From NCBI GenBank assembly GCA_052139595.1, contig JBKQWK010000214.1:1-5601 (forward strand): a DNA stretch of 5,601 nucleotides. The letters are read 5' to 3'. The notes under the pieces are model-generated. The model did no database searches. It worked only from the letters and a program-made list of their open reading frames with translations, and was not told the DNA's origin. Origin of the DNA: JBKQWK01 sp052139595. Its GTDB lineage: Bacteria > Actinomycetota > Thermoleophilia > UBA2241. This document shows, in pieces, positions 1 through 5,601 of this stretch. Numbering within the stretch: position 1 is the first letter of the stretch; each line of letters starts with the position of its first letter. A program made the translations under genes and the position numbers.

Positions 1-1
1 C

Positions 2-478
2 CCCGCCACCGTGCCCCCGCCCCGCTCGCAGCGCGTCGATTATGAGGCTGAGCTGGTCGTCGTCGTCGGTCGCCGCTGCCGTGACGTCTCGGTCGTCGCG
101 GCGGCCGATTACGTCGCCGGTTACACCTGCGGCAATGATGTCACGGCCCGTGATCTGCAGAAGGTTGACGGTCAGTGGACGCGTGCTAAAAGCTTCGACA
201 CCTTCTGCCCGCTGGGGCCGTGGGTCGTGGTGGCGACGCCGTCGCCACAGGCGCGCATCAGTGCCCGCCTCGATGGCGCAGAGGTGCAGCATGGCCTGGT
301 CGCCGACATGCTCGTTGCCCCGTTAGCGTTGCTCAGCTTCGTCAGCGGCATCATGACGCTTCTGCCGGGCGACGTGATCATGACCGGTACACCGCCCGGC
401 ATCGGTCCGCTCGGCGGCGGTCAAACGGTAACGATTACGATCGACGGTGTGGGCGAGTTGAGCAACCCTGTCATCTGA
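2..478 (+). CDS. FAH-family hydrolase/isomerase, C-terminal part (5'-truncated by window edge)
   Basis: This is the C-terminal 158 residues of a fumarylacetoacetate hydrolase superfamily enzyme. These metal-dependent cytosolic enzymes cleave, decarboxylate or isomerise 2-oxo acid substrates such as acylpyruvates, oxaloacetate or 2-hydroxyhepta-2,4-dienedioate. Numbering from the first visible codon, the sequence shows VDYEAEL with metal ligands E15 and E17, the GYTCGNDVTARD motif with the third ligand D46, the conserved lysine K63 in AKSFDT, PLGPW, and the late GDVIMTGTPPGIG signature (nt 368-406). It ends in the usual short strand GVGELSNPVI. The reading frame is open to the left edge, so the GTG at 11 is not taken as the start; family members normally have 50-110 residues before the E-x-E motif. 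The catalytic set looks intact, so this is probably a functional gene. The exact substrate cannot be assigned from sequence. It is separated from dnaE by a 109-bp gap with a strong hairpin and is probably transcribed separately. Confidence 0.9.
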   Translation, partial: PATVPPPRSQRVDYEAELVVVVGRRCRDVSVVAAADYVAGYTCGNDVTARDLQKVDGQWTRAKSFDTFCPLGPWVVVATPSPQARISARLDGAEVQHGLVADMLVAPLALLSFVSGIMTLLPGDVIMTGTPPGIGPLGGGQTVTITIDGVGELSNPVI

Positions 479-505
479 ACGTGCCCGGCCGCGCATGGCG
501 CCGCG

Positions 506-537
506 CGGTTGCGGCGGCGGCCGCGCCGCCGCAACCG
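506..537 (+). terminator. GC-rich hairpin after the FAH gene, possible intrinsic terminator without a U-tract
   Basis: Positions 506-518 (CGGTTGCGGCGGC) are perfectly complementary to 525-537 (GCCGCCGCAACCG), giving a 13-bp stem with a 6-nt loop (GGCCGC). It starts 27 bp past the FAH-family stop codon, where a terminator is expected. No T-run follows on either strand (downstream is GTAACGTTGTC), so it is not a canonical intrinsic terminator. High-GC bacteria are often proposed to use such tail-less hairpins. It could instead be a transcript-stabilising or regulatory structure in the dnaE leader. Confidence 0.4.
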
Positions 538-540
538 TAA

Positions 541-567
541 CGTTGTCACCGCCACGGCCTGGCAACG
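541..567 (+). other. Imperfect inverted repeat just upstream of dnaE
   Basis: CGTTGTCA at 541-548 pairs with TGGCAACG at 560-567, giving 8 pairs with one U-G wobble around an 11-nt loop. It begins 3 bp after the strong hairpin and ends 20 bp before the dnaE start. It could be a weak second RNA hairpin or an operator-like dyad covering the promoter area. No regulator can be named, and a chance dyad in GC-rich DNA is quite possible. Confidence 0.2.
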
Positions 568-569
568 GG

Positions 570-575
570 TAGTAT
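570..575 (+). promoter_or_regulatory. Candidate -10 element for dnaE (TAGTAT)
   Basis: TAGTAT fits the TAnnnT pattern of a housekeeping sigma -10 box and is an A/T-rich spot in an otherwise GC-rich gap. A good -35 look-alike, TTGTCA (543-548), lies 21 bp upstream. That is longer than the usual 16-18 bp, so the pair is not convincing. If the -10 is real, transcription would start around 581-583, only a few bases before the dnaE ATG, giving a nearly leaderless mRNA. That would agree with the lack of a clear Shine-Dalgarno sequence. The call rests on pattern alone. Confidence 0.2.
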
Positions 576-587
576 CATGAGCGAGTA

Positions 588-3500
588 ATGGGTTCTTTCG
601 TCCACCTCCACGTCCACAGCGAGTACTCGCTCCTTGACGGCGCCTGTCGCATTCCGGCGCTGGTCGAGCGCGTGCAGGAACTGGGCATGGATGCGGTAGC
701 GCTTACCGATCACGGTTCGCTCGCCGGCGTTGTGAAGTTGTACAACGCCGCCCACAAGGCCGGCATCAAGCCGATCATCGGCCTCGAGCTGTACGTCGCT
801 GCCGACCGCTTCAGCCGCCAGCCGCGCGAAGAACGTACGCACCTCACTCTGCTGGCGCAGAATAACGAAGGCTATCGCAACCTTGTCCGTCTGAGCACGG
901 CTGCTTACCTCGAAGGCTACTTCTACAAGCCGCGCGCTGACTGGCAGCTGCTCGAGCAGCACCACGAGGGTCTCATCGTCCTGAGCGGCTGCCTGACCGG
1001 ACGCACCGCGCGTCTGCTACGCGATGGCAATGAGGCCGAAGCGCTGGCCGAAGTTGAGCGCCTGGCGGTGCTGTTTGGCCGCGAAAACGTCTATGTCGAG
1101 TTGCAGGACGCCGGCCTGCCGGAGCAGCGTGAGCTGCTGCCCAAGCTGGCCGCTGTGGCCGCCAAAGCCGGGTTGCCGCTGGTGGCGACCAATGACGTCC
1201 ACTACCTGCGCCACGAAGATCACCATGCTCACGATGCCCTTCTCTGCATCCAGACGCAGAGCAACCTCAGCGACGAACACCGCCTGCGTTTCAGCAGCGA
1301 GGAGTTCTACCTCAAAACGCCGGCCGAGATGGAGGAGCGCTTCGCCGCCTACCCCGGTGCTTGTGCGAACACGGTGGCCATCGCCGCTCGCTGCAGCGTC
1401 GACTTCGACTTCGGTGGTTACCTGCTGCCCAGCTACCCCGTGCCGGCAGGCGACGACGAAGACAGCTACTTGCGCAAACTTGCTGAAGCCGGCGCTGCGG
1501 CGCGCTACGGCGCCGATTTCGGCGCCGAGGTACGCGAGCGTCTCGAGTTCGAACTGCAGACGATCAGTGAGATGGGCTTCAGCGCCTACTTTCTCATCGT
1601 CTGGGACTTCGTCAAGTTCGCCAAGGACAACGGCATCGCCGTTGGCCCCGGCCGCGGCTCGGCCGCCGGCAGCCTCGTTGCCTACTCGCTCAACATCACC
1701 GATCTCGACCCGCTCAAGTACGATCTGCTCTTCGAGCGCTTCCTCAACCCGGGGCGCAAAAGCATGCCCGACATCGACATGGACTTTTCGGTCGAGCGGC
1801 GCGAAGAAGTCATCGACTACGTGGCGCAGAAGTACGGTCGCGACCGCGTCGCGCAGATCATCACCTTCGGCACCATGGCGGCGCGGGCGGCGACTCGTGA
1901 CGCGGCCCGGGTCATGGGGTTGCCGTACGCGATCGGCGACAAGATCGCCAAGATGATTCCCGAGCAGGCGCCGCCGGCGACGTTTGCCCAGGCCATGGCG
2001 GCCGGCGGCGAGCTACGTCAGGCGTACGACAGCGACCCCCAGGTGAAAGAGGTCGTCGATCTGGCGATGTCGCTTGAAGGTCTGATCCGCAACGATTCGA
2101 TCCATGCTGCTGCGGTCGTCATCAGCGACAAGCCGCTGACCGAGTACCTGCCGCTGCAGCAGAAGGGCGACGCCGAGATTGTCACCCAGTTTGACATGAA
2201 CGACGTCGCCAAGCTTGGCTTGCTCAAGATGGACTTTCTCGGCCTGCGCAACCTCGATGTGATCGAAGCGGCTCTGGTCCTCATCGAAAAGAGCCGCGGT
2301 ATCTGCATCGAGATCGACAAGTTGCCGCTCGACGATGCGAAGACTTACGAGATGCTGGCTCGCGGCGATGCTACCGGTGTCTTTCAGTTCGAGTCGGGCG
2401 GCATGCGCGATGCTTTGCGTGAGGTCGGCCCGACGCAGTTCGAAGATCTCATCGCGATCGTCGCCCTGTACCGACCGGGGCCGATGCAGTTCATACCCAC
2501 GTATGCGCGCAACAAGAAAGATCCGGCCTCGGTCGTCTACGACCACGAGGCTTTGCGGCCGATTCTGGAGCGCACCTATGGGGTGACGATCTACCAGGAG
2601 CAGTACATGGAGATCGCCCGCCGGGTGGGTGGCTTTTCGCCGGCTCAGGCCGACGACCTGCGTAAGGCGATCAGCAAGAAAGACAAGCGCCTCATGGCGA
2701 CGCTCAAGGAGCCGCTTATGGACGGCTTGCGCGCCAGCGGGGTGCCGCCGGCGGTGAGCGCCCGCTTGTGGTCGAGCTTCGAGGCGACCGGCGACTACTC
2801 GTTCAACAAGAGCCACGCGGCCTGCTATGCGCTCATCAGCTACCGGACCGCTTTCCTCAAGGCCAACTATCCGGTTGAGTACATGGCGGCCGTGATCTCG
2901 AGAGTCATGAATACCAAAGACAAGGTGCCGTTCTACGTCAACGAATGTCACGGCATGGGCATCGAGGTGCTGCCGCCAGACGTCAACGAAAGCGAGATCG
3001 GCTTCACGGTTACCGGCGTCCGCATTCGCTTCGGCCTCAATGCCGTCAAGGGCGTCGGCCGGGGGGCGATCGAATCCATCATCGCGGCGCGGGAGGGCGG
3101 CGGCCGCTTCGAGTCGTTGTACGACTTCTGCGGTCGTGTCGATTCGAGCCTGTCAAACAAGCGTACGCTGGAGGCGCTCATCAAGGGCGGCGCCTTCGAC
3201 AGCACCGGCGCTACGCGCCGGGGCATGCTGGCGGCGCTGCCGGCGGCAATGAGCGCCGGCGATCGCGCCCGCAAGGATCTCGCCCACGGCCAGGGCGGCC
3301 TCTTTGACCTGATGGCCGAAGCGCACGTACACGTCACGCATCCACCAATCTCGGGCGAAGAGTTTGAGCCCGATGTGCGCCTGCGCTTCGAAAAAGAGGC
3401 GCTGGGGCTGTGGGTGAGCGCTCACCCCTTACAAGATCTGCGCGAACAGCTGGTGAGCGAGGTCGATGTGCCGATTGCGCGCCTCAACGAGGCGCGCGAC

Positions 3501-3998
3501 GGCGCCGTCATCTGGACGGGCGGAGTGATCAGCGGTCTGCAGCGCAAGTCCACCAAGGGCGGCGGCTTGATGGCTAAGTTCCGTCTCGAAGACGTTGATG
3601 GTGGCGCTGAGTGCATCGTCTGGCCGGCCAAGTTCGACGAGTACCGCGATCTCCTGGTCGAAGACAGTATCGTCAAGGTGCGCGGGCGCATCGATCGGCG
3701 CAGTGAGGACGATGTGCAGTTCATGATCGTCGAGGTCCTGCGTTTCAGCGGCGTCAGCCCCTCGCGGCCGTTGCAGCTGACGATCGATGCCGCGCGTGTG
3801 CAACCGAGCCTGCTCGACGATCTCAAGCAGATTCTCAGCGGTTTTCCCGGTCAGGTGCCGGTAGTGCTGCACATGGAAACCGGCGACAGCAGCGCTCGCC
3901 TGCGCATCGGCGATACATTTCGCGTGGCGCCGGCATCGAGTCTGTACGCCGAACTCAAGTCATTGCTGGGCGAACGCTGTCTGGAGGCGCGCTCGTGA
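588..3998 (+). CDS. dnaE: DNA polymerase III subunit alpha (replicative C-family polymerase)
   Basis: DnaE is the catalytic subunit of the replicative polymerase holoenzyme and extends DNA 5'-3' at the fork. At 1136 aa it is close to E. coli DnaE (1160 aa). Domains in order: PHP domain (about 3-275) with HLHVHSEYSLLDG, TDHG, GLELY and TNDVHYL; palm with GPGRGSAAGS (353-362) and PDIDMDF (394-400), whose D395 and D397 match E. coli D401/D403; third catalytic aspartate D549 in KMDFLGLRNL, matching D555; finger region with YRPGPM and NKSHAACYALISYRTA (740-755); helix-hairpin-helix-like segment near 817-832; clamp-binding motif QGGLF (902-906); OB fold (about 972-1053); and tau-binding C-terminal domain (about 1060-1136). 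The ATG is the only plausible start: the PHP motif begins at residue 4 and an in-frame TAG lies at 570-572. No strong ribosome-binding site precedes it. All PHP metal-ligand positions are kept, suggesting built-in proofreading. The intact C-terminus argues against the DnaE2/ImuC error-prone paralogue. Confidence 0.98.
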   Translation: MGSFVHLHVHSEYSLLDGACRIPALVERVQELGMDAVALTDHGSLAGVVKLYNAAHKAGIKPIIGLELYVAADRFSRQPREERTHLTLLAQNNEGYRNLVRLSTAAYLEGYFYKPRADWQLLEQHHEGLIVLSGCLTGRTARLLRDGNEAEALAEVERLAVLFGRENVYVELQDAGLPEQRELLPKLAAVAAKAGLPLVATNDVHYLRHEDHHAHDALLCIQTQSNLSDEHRLRFSSEEFYLKTPAEMEERFAAYPGACANTVAIAARCSVDFDFGGYLLPSYPVPAGDDEDSYLRKLAEAGAAARYGADFGAEVRERLEFELQTISEMGFSAYFLIVWDFVKFAKDNGIAVGPGRGSAAGSLVAYSLNITDLDPLKYDLLFERFLNPGRKSMPDIDMDFSVERREEVIDYVAQKYGRDRVAQIITFGTMAARAATRDAARVMGLPYAIGDKIAKMIPEQAPPATFAQAMAAGGELRQAYDSDPQVKEVVDLAMSLEGLIRNDSIHAAAVVISDKPLTEYLPLQQKGDAEIVTQFDMNDVAKLGLLKMDFLGLRNLDVIEAALVLIEKSRGICIEIDKLPLDDAKTYEMLARGDATGVFQFESGGMRDALREVGPTQFEDLIAIVALYRPGPMQFIPTYARNKKDPASVVYDHEALRPILERTYGVTIYQEQYMEIARRVGGFSPAQADDLRKAISKKDKRLMATLKEPLMDGLRASGVPPAVSARLWSSFEATGDYSFNKSHAACYALISYRTAFLKANYPVEYMAAVISRVMNTKDKVPFYVNECHGMGIEVLPPDVNESEIGFTVTGVRIRFGLNAVKGVGRGAIESIIAAREGGGRFESLYDFCGRVDSSLSNKRTLEALIKGGAFDSTGATRRGMLAALPAAMSAGDRARKDLAHGQGGLFDLMAEAHVHVTHPPISGEEFEPDVRLRFEKEALGLWVSAHPLQDLREQLVSEVDVPIARLNEARDGAVIWTGGVISGLQRKSTKGGGLMAKFRLEDVDGGAECIVWPAKFDEYRDLLVEDSIVKVRGRIDRRSEDDVQFMIVEVLRFSGVSPSRPLQLTIDAARVQPSLLDDLKQILSGFPGQVPVVLHMETGDSSARLRIGDTFRVAPASSLYAELKSLLGERCLEARS

Positions 3999-4021
3999 GT
4001 GCCGTCGGCTACGCGTGCGGC

Positions 4022-4031
4022 GGAGAGGAGG
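4022..4031 (+). promoter_or_regulatory. Strong Shine-Dalgarno sequence that decides the hisZ start
   Basis: GGAGAGGAGG is an extended match to the anti-Shine-Dalgarno sequence. It ends 7 nt before the GTG at 4039, an ideal spacing. The longer reading with a GTG at 4015 would place this purine run inside the gene and add eight residues (MRRRGGGV) ahead of the conserved IPDGMRDVLP start of the family. The 4039 start is therefore preferred. The gap from the dnaE stop (3998) is only 40 bp, with no visible terminator. Confidence 0.85.
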
Positions 4032-4038
4032 TGGCGTC

Positions 4039-5289
4039 GTGATTCCTGATGGCATGCGCGATGTACTGCCGCCCGAGGCGGCAGAATTGCGCGCCCTGGA
4101 GGGCGCCCTGCGTCAACGGTTCGCTCTCTACGGTTACGGCGAGGTGCGTTCGCCGGCTCTGGAAAACGCGAGCACGTTCGAGGCCTCCGGTGATGCCAAG
4201 CTCGCGGCCGGGTATCGCCTCAGCGTCGGCGAAGGCGTCGTGCTCATGCCGCCCAGTGACTTGACGGTGGCGACCGTACGGCTGGCAGTCGAGCGCCTCG
4301 ACGAGGAGCCGTTGCCGCTGCGCCTGTGGTATGCACGTTCCGCTTTGCGCTGGTACGCGCCGCGCGGCGGGCAGGATGGCGAGGTGGCACAAGCCGGGGC
4401 GGAGCTGATCGGTCTACCCGGCCCATCCGCCGATGCCGAGTGTGTGACGCTGCTCTGCGATGCGCTCAGCGCCTGCGGTCTGCGCGAGTTCAAGGTCGCG
4501 CTTGGTACAGCTGCGTTTCACGGCGCCGTCGTTGAGGCCCTCGATCTGCCGCCGGAGCAGCGTATCAATCTTCTGGAGGCGCTGGCCGATCACGATTATC
4601 CGCTCCTCGAGACGATCCTCGCCCACGCCGACGCCGGCGATAACGTGCGTCGCGCAATTGAACAGTCGCTGGCCCTCAGCGGTGGCCGTGAGGCACTGGG
4701 CAAGGCGCGGCGCCTGGCAGCCGGCGCCGGCCCCGCCATGGAGGCAGCGGTAGATCATCTGGAGATGGTTGCCGATCTGGTCGATGAGGCCGGTTTTGGC
4801 GAGCGCGTTGTCTTCGATTTTGGTCTCTTCCGGGCGCTGGAATACTACACCGGCCTCGTCTTCGAAGTGTACGCGCCCGGCGTCGGCTTTCCCGTCGCCA
4901 GCGGCGGACGTTACGACGGCTTGGCCGCCGCCTTCGGCCGCGACCTGCCGGCGGCCGGCTTCGCGATCACTCTTGACCGTCTGCACATGGCCCTCGAAGA
5001 ACAAGGCACGCCGCCGGTCGGCGAGGGGCGGCCGCTCAGCTTCGCCGGCGGCCTCGACGAGCCCAAACGCAGTGCCGAGTTGCGCCAGGCCGGCGTCAGC
5101 GTGGCGGCGCTGCCAACTGATTGGCAACCACTGCCGCGGCCATCGCTGAGCAAAGACGGCAACAAATACGTTCTGCGGCGGAGCCAGGGTTTCACCGGCG
5201 ACGAGGGCGGCGAGGGCTTCAGCAGCGACGAAGGTGGCGACCTGCGCGGTTCGTGGCGCGATGTTTTGCGTGCCCTGGGGGTCGACTGA
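4039..5289 (+). CDS. hisZ: ATP phosphoribosyltransferase regulatory subunit HisZ (HisRS-like paralogue)
   Basis: HisZ is a catalytically inactive relative of histidyl-tRNA synthetase. It binds short-form HisG to make the active, histidine-inhibited ATP phosphoribosyltransferase, the first enzyme of histidine synthesis. From the GTG start it is 416 aa. The class II synthetase core is clear: IPDGMRDVLPPEA (2-14), motif 1 region YGYGEVRSPALE (31-42), degenerate motif 2 ALRWYAPRGGQDGEVAQAGAELIG (102-125, with R104 kept), the histidine-site motifs RALEYYTGLVFEVYAPG (265-281) and SGGRYDGL (288-295), and motif 3-like AGFAITLDRL (306-315). A remnant of the anticodon-binding-like domain follows (about 332-416), containing ELRQAGVSVAALP. 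Motif 2 lacks the Glu and second Arg of true HisRS (RHER becomes RWYA), so aminoacylation is unlikely. Near the C-terminus is an acidic, glycine-rich tandem repeat (384-401), which is odd for the family. The hisG start one base after the stop strongly supports HisZ over HisS. Confidence 0.95.
   Translation: MIPDGMRDVLPPEAAELRALEGALRQRFALYGYGEVRSPALENASTFEASGDAKLAAGYRLSVGEGVVLMPPSDLTVATVRLAVERLDEEPLPLRLWYARSALRWYAPRGGQDGEVAQAGAELIGLPGPSADAECVTLLCDALSACGLREFKVALGTAAFHGAVVEALDLPPEQRINLLEALADHDYPLLETILAHADAGDNVRRAIEQSLALSGGREALGKARRLAAGAGPAMEAAVDHLEMVADLVDEAGFGERVVFDFGLFRALEYYTGLVFEVYAPGVGFPVASGGRYDGLAAAFGRDLPAAGFAITLDRLHMALEEQGTPPVGEGRPLSFAGGLDEPKRSAELRQAGVSVAALPTDWQPLPRPSLSKDGNKYVLRRSQGFTGDEGGEGFSSDEGGDLRGSWRDVLRALGVD
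5188..5241 (+). repeat. Two-copy 27-bp tandem repeat inside hisZ (acidic 9-residue units)
   Basis: Two adjacent 27-bp units, 5188-5214 and 5215-5241, are identical at 21 of 27 positions. They encode GFTGDEGGE and GFSSDEGGD (HisZ residues 384-401). Four differences change the residue and two are silent, so it looks like an old in-frame duplication kept as an acidic, flexible segment. It lies between YVLRRSQ and the final GSWRDVLRALG helix. Its function is unknown. Confidence 0.7.
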
Positions 5290-5290
5290 C

Positions 5291-5601
5291 ATGCGGCTTG
5301 CCCTGACGCGCGGGAGCGCGCTGGGGCCGGCGCTCGACCTGCTTGCCGCCGCCGGCCTGCCCGTGGCAGAGCTGCGCGACGAGACCGAGAAGTGTCTGTG
5401 CGAGCTTGCCGACGGGACAACGGTTGTCTTGCTTCAGCCGGCCGACGTACCGATCTACGTCGAAGCAGGAGCGGCGGATGTCGGCATTGCCGGCAAGGAC
5501 TGGCTGCTAGAGCAGGGCTGCGATCTCTACGAACTCCTCGACGTGCGGCTCATGCCAAGTCGGATCGTTTTTGCCCAGCCGCCGGCGCCGGCCGGCGGCT
5601 G
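5291..5601 (+). CDS. hisG: ATP phosphoribosyltransferase catalytic subunit HisG, N-terminal part (3'-truncated by window edge)
   Basis: HisG joins ATP and PRPP to form phosphoribosyl-ATP, the committed step of histidine biosynthesis, in the cytosol. I translated the frame by hand because no stop lies inside the window. 103 codons are visible, beginning MRLALTRGSALGPALDLLAAAG (split by the family pattern into the N-terminal strand and first helix). VVLLQPADVPIYVEAGAADV, GIAGKDWLLE and DLYELLDVRL follow, matching the classic HisG blocks (R-P-x-D-I-P-x-Y-V, G-A-A-D-x-G-I-x-G-K-D). The usual KGR near the start is TRG here. The neighbouring hisZ predicts the short form (about 200-220 aa) without the C-terminal histidine-binding domain, so about half the gene is visible. 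The ATG lies one base after the hisZ stop, preceded only by a weak GGGGG (5277-5281), so translational coupling to hisZ is likely. Confidence 0.95.
   Translation, partial: MRLALTRGSALGPALDLLAAAGLPVAELRDETEKCLCELADGTTVVLLQPADVPIYVEAGAADVGIAGKDWLLEQGCDLYELLDVRLMPSRIVFAQPPAPAGG
5576..5601. repeat. Perfect 10-bp inverted repeat inside hisG, at the window edge
   Basis: CAGCCGCCGG (5576-5585) is the exact reverse complement of CCGGCGGCTG (5592-5601), with a 6-nt spacer CGCCGG. It encodes the low-complexity stretch QPPAPAGG of HisG. Proline, alanine and glycine codons in GC-rich DNA easily make such dyads, so a function is doubtful. The pairing reaches the last base of the window and may continue beyond it. 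Confidence 0.5.

Noticed and set aside
11..478. GTG at 11 as a true start of the FAH-family gene
   Set aside because: The frame is open to the left edge, and family members need an N-terminal segment before the VDYEAEL motif, so the gene is cut by the window edge.
543..575. A full -35/-10 promoter TTGTCA...TAGTAT
   Set aside because: The boxes look good individually, but the 21-bp spacer is too long for a standard housekeeping promoter. Only the -10-like box is listed, with low confidence.
1024..1956. 310-aa + strand frame overlapping dnaE
   Set aside because: Its translation is low-complexity Ser/Arg/Thr/Ala/Pro, typical of a shifted frame in GC-rich coding DNA. The overlapping dnaE frame carries the real polymerase motifs.
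2013..2951. 312-aa open frame on the minus strand opposite dnaE
   Set aside because: It lies wholly inside the dnaE core, is rich in Arg, Val, Asp and His as expected from reversed codons, and shows no family motif.
588..3998. DnaE as the error-prone DnaE2/ImuC paralogue
   Set aside because: The PHP metal ligands are intact, the clamp-binding QGGLF and the C-terminal tau-binding region are present, and no imuA/imuB genes are nearby.
4015..4038. Upstream GTG (4015) as the hisZ start
   Set aside because: It would put the strong Shine-Dalgarno GGAGAGGAGG inside the gene and add an unconserved MRRRGGGV leader. The GTG at 4039 has ideal spacing and begins at the conserved IPDGMRD.
4039..5289. 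Reading this gene as histidyl-tRNA synthetase (hisS)
   Set aside because: Motif 2 lacks the Glu and second Arg needed for catalysis, the C-terminal anticodon-binding domain is reduced, and hisG follows immediately. This all fits HisZ.
4414..5292. 292-aa open frame on the minus strand opposite hisZ
   Set aside because: It mirrors the hisZ coding frame in GC-rich DNA, where antisense frames stay open by codon bias. It has no recognisable motif and no ribosome-binding site, while the + strand gene is certain.

Overview
This window is a chromosomal housekeeping segment from a GC-rich bacterium (roughly 60-65 % G+C by eye, with strong G/C preference at third codon positions). All recognised genes lie on the + strand and are tightly packed. 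Two things point to a bacterium outside the best-known high-GC models. It has a single-chain DnaE whose PHP nuclease site looks intact, and it has a HisZ/short-HisG pair rather than a long self-regulated HisG. Deep-branching Actinobacteriota (Thermoleophilia/Rubrobacteria-like) or Chloroflexota would fit, but the sequence alone does not settle the lineage.

Layout. Positions 2-478 hold the C-terminal part of a fumarylacetoacetate hydrolase (FAH) family enzyme whose start lies upstream of the window. A 109-bp intergenic gap (479-587) follows. It is unusually rich in dyads, including a perfect 13-bp stem hairpin that may terminate the upstream gene. Positions 588-3998 encode the complete replicative DNA polymerase III alpha subunit, DnaE (1136 aa). 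A 40-bp gap with a strong Shine-Dalgarno sequence leads to hisZ (4039-5289, 416 aa from the preferred GTG start). HisZ is the histidyl-tRNA-synthetase-like regulatory subunit of ATP phosphoribosyltransferase. One base later begins hisG (5291 to beyond the window), the catalytic subunit of the same enzyme.

How the genes work together. HisZ and HisG are partners in the first, feedback-regulated step of histidine biosynthesis, and the 1-bp gap suggests they are translated as a coupled pair. DnaE synthesises the chromosome. Its link to the his genes is positional, possibly a shared transcript, with no known biochemical connection. The FAH-family gene is probably a separate transcription unit. I found no mobile element, CRISPR array, RNA gene, or evidence of an undescribed system. 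The points most worth a second look are the acidic tandem repeat near the HisZ C-terminus, the structured dnaE leader, the intact DnaE PHP metal site, and the degenerate motif 2 of HisZ.
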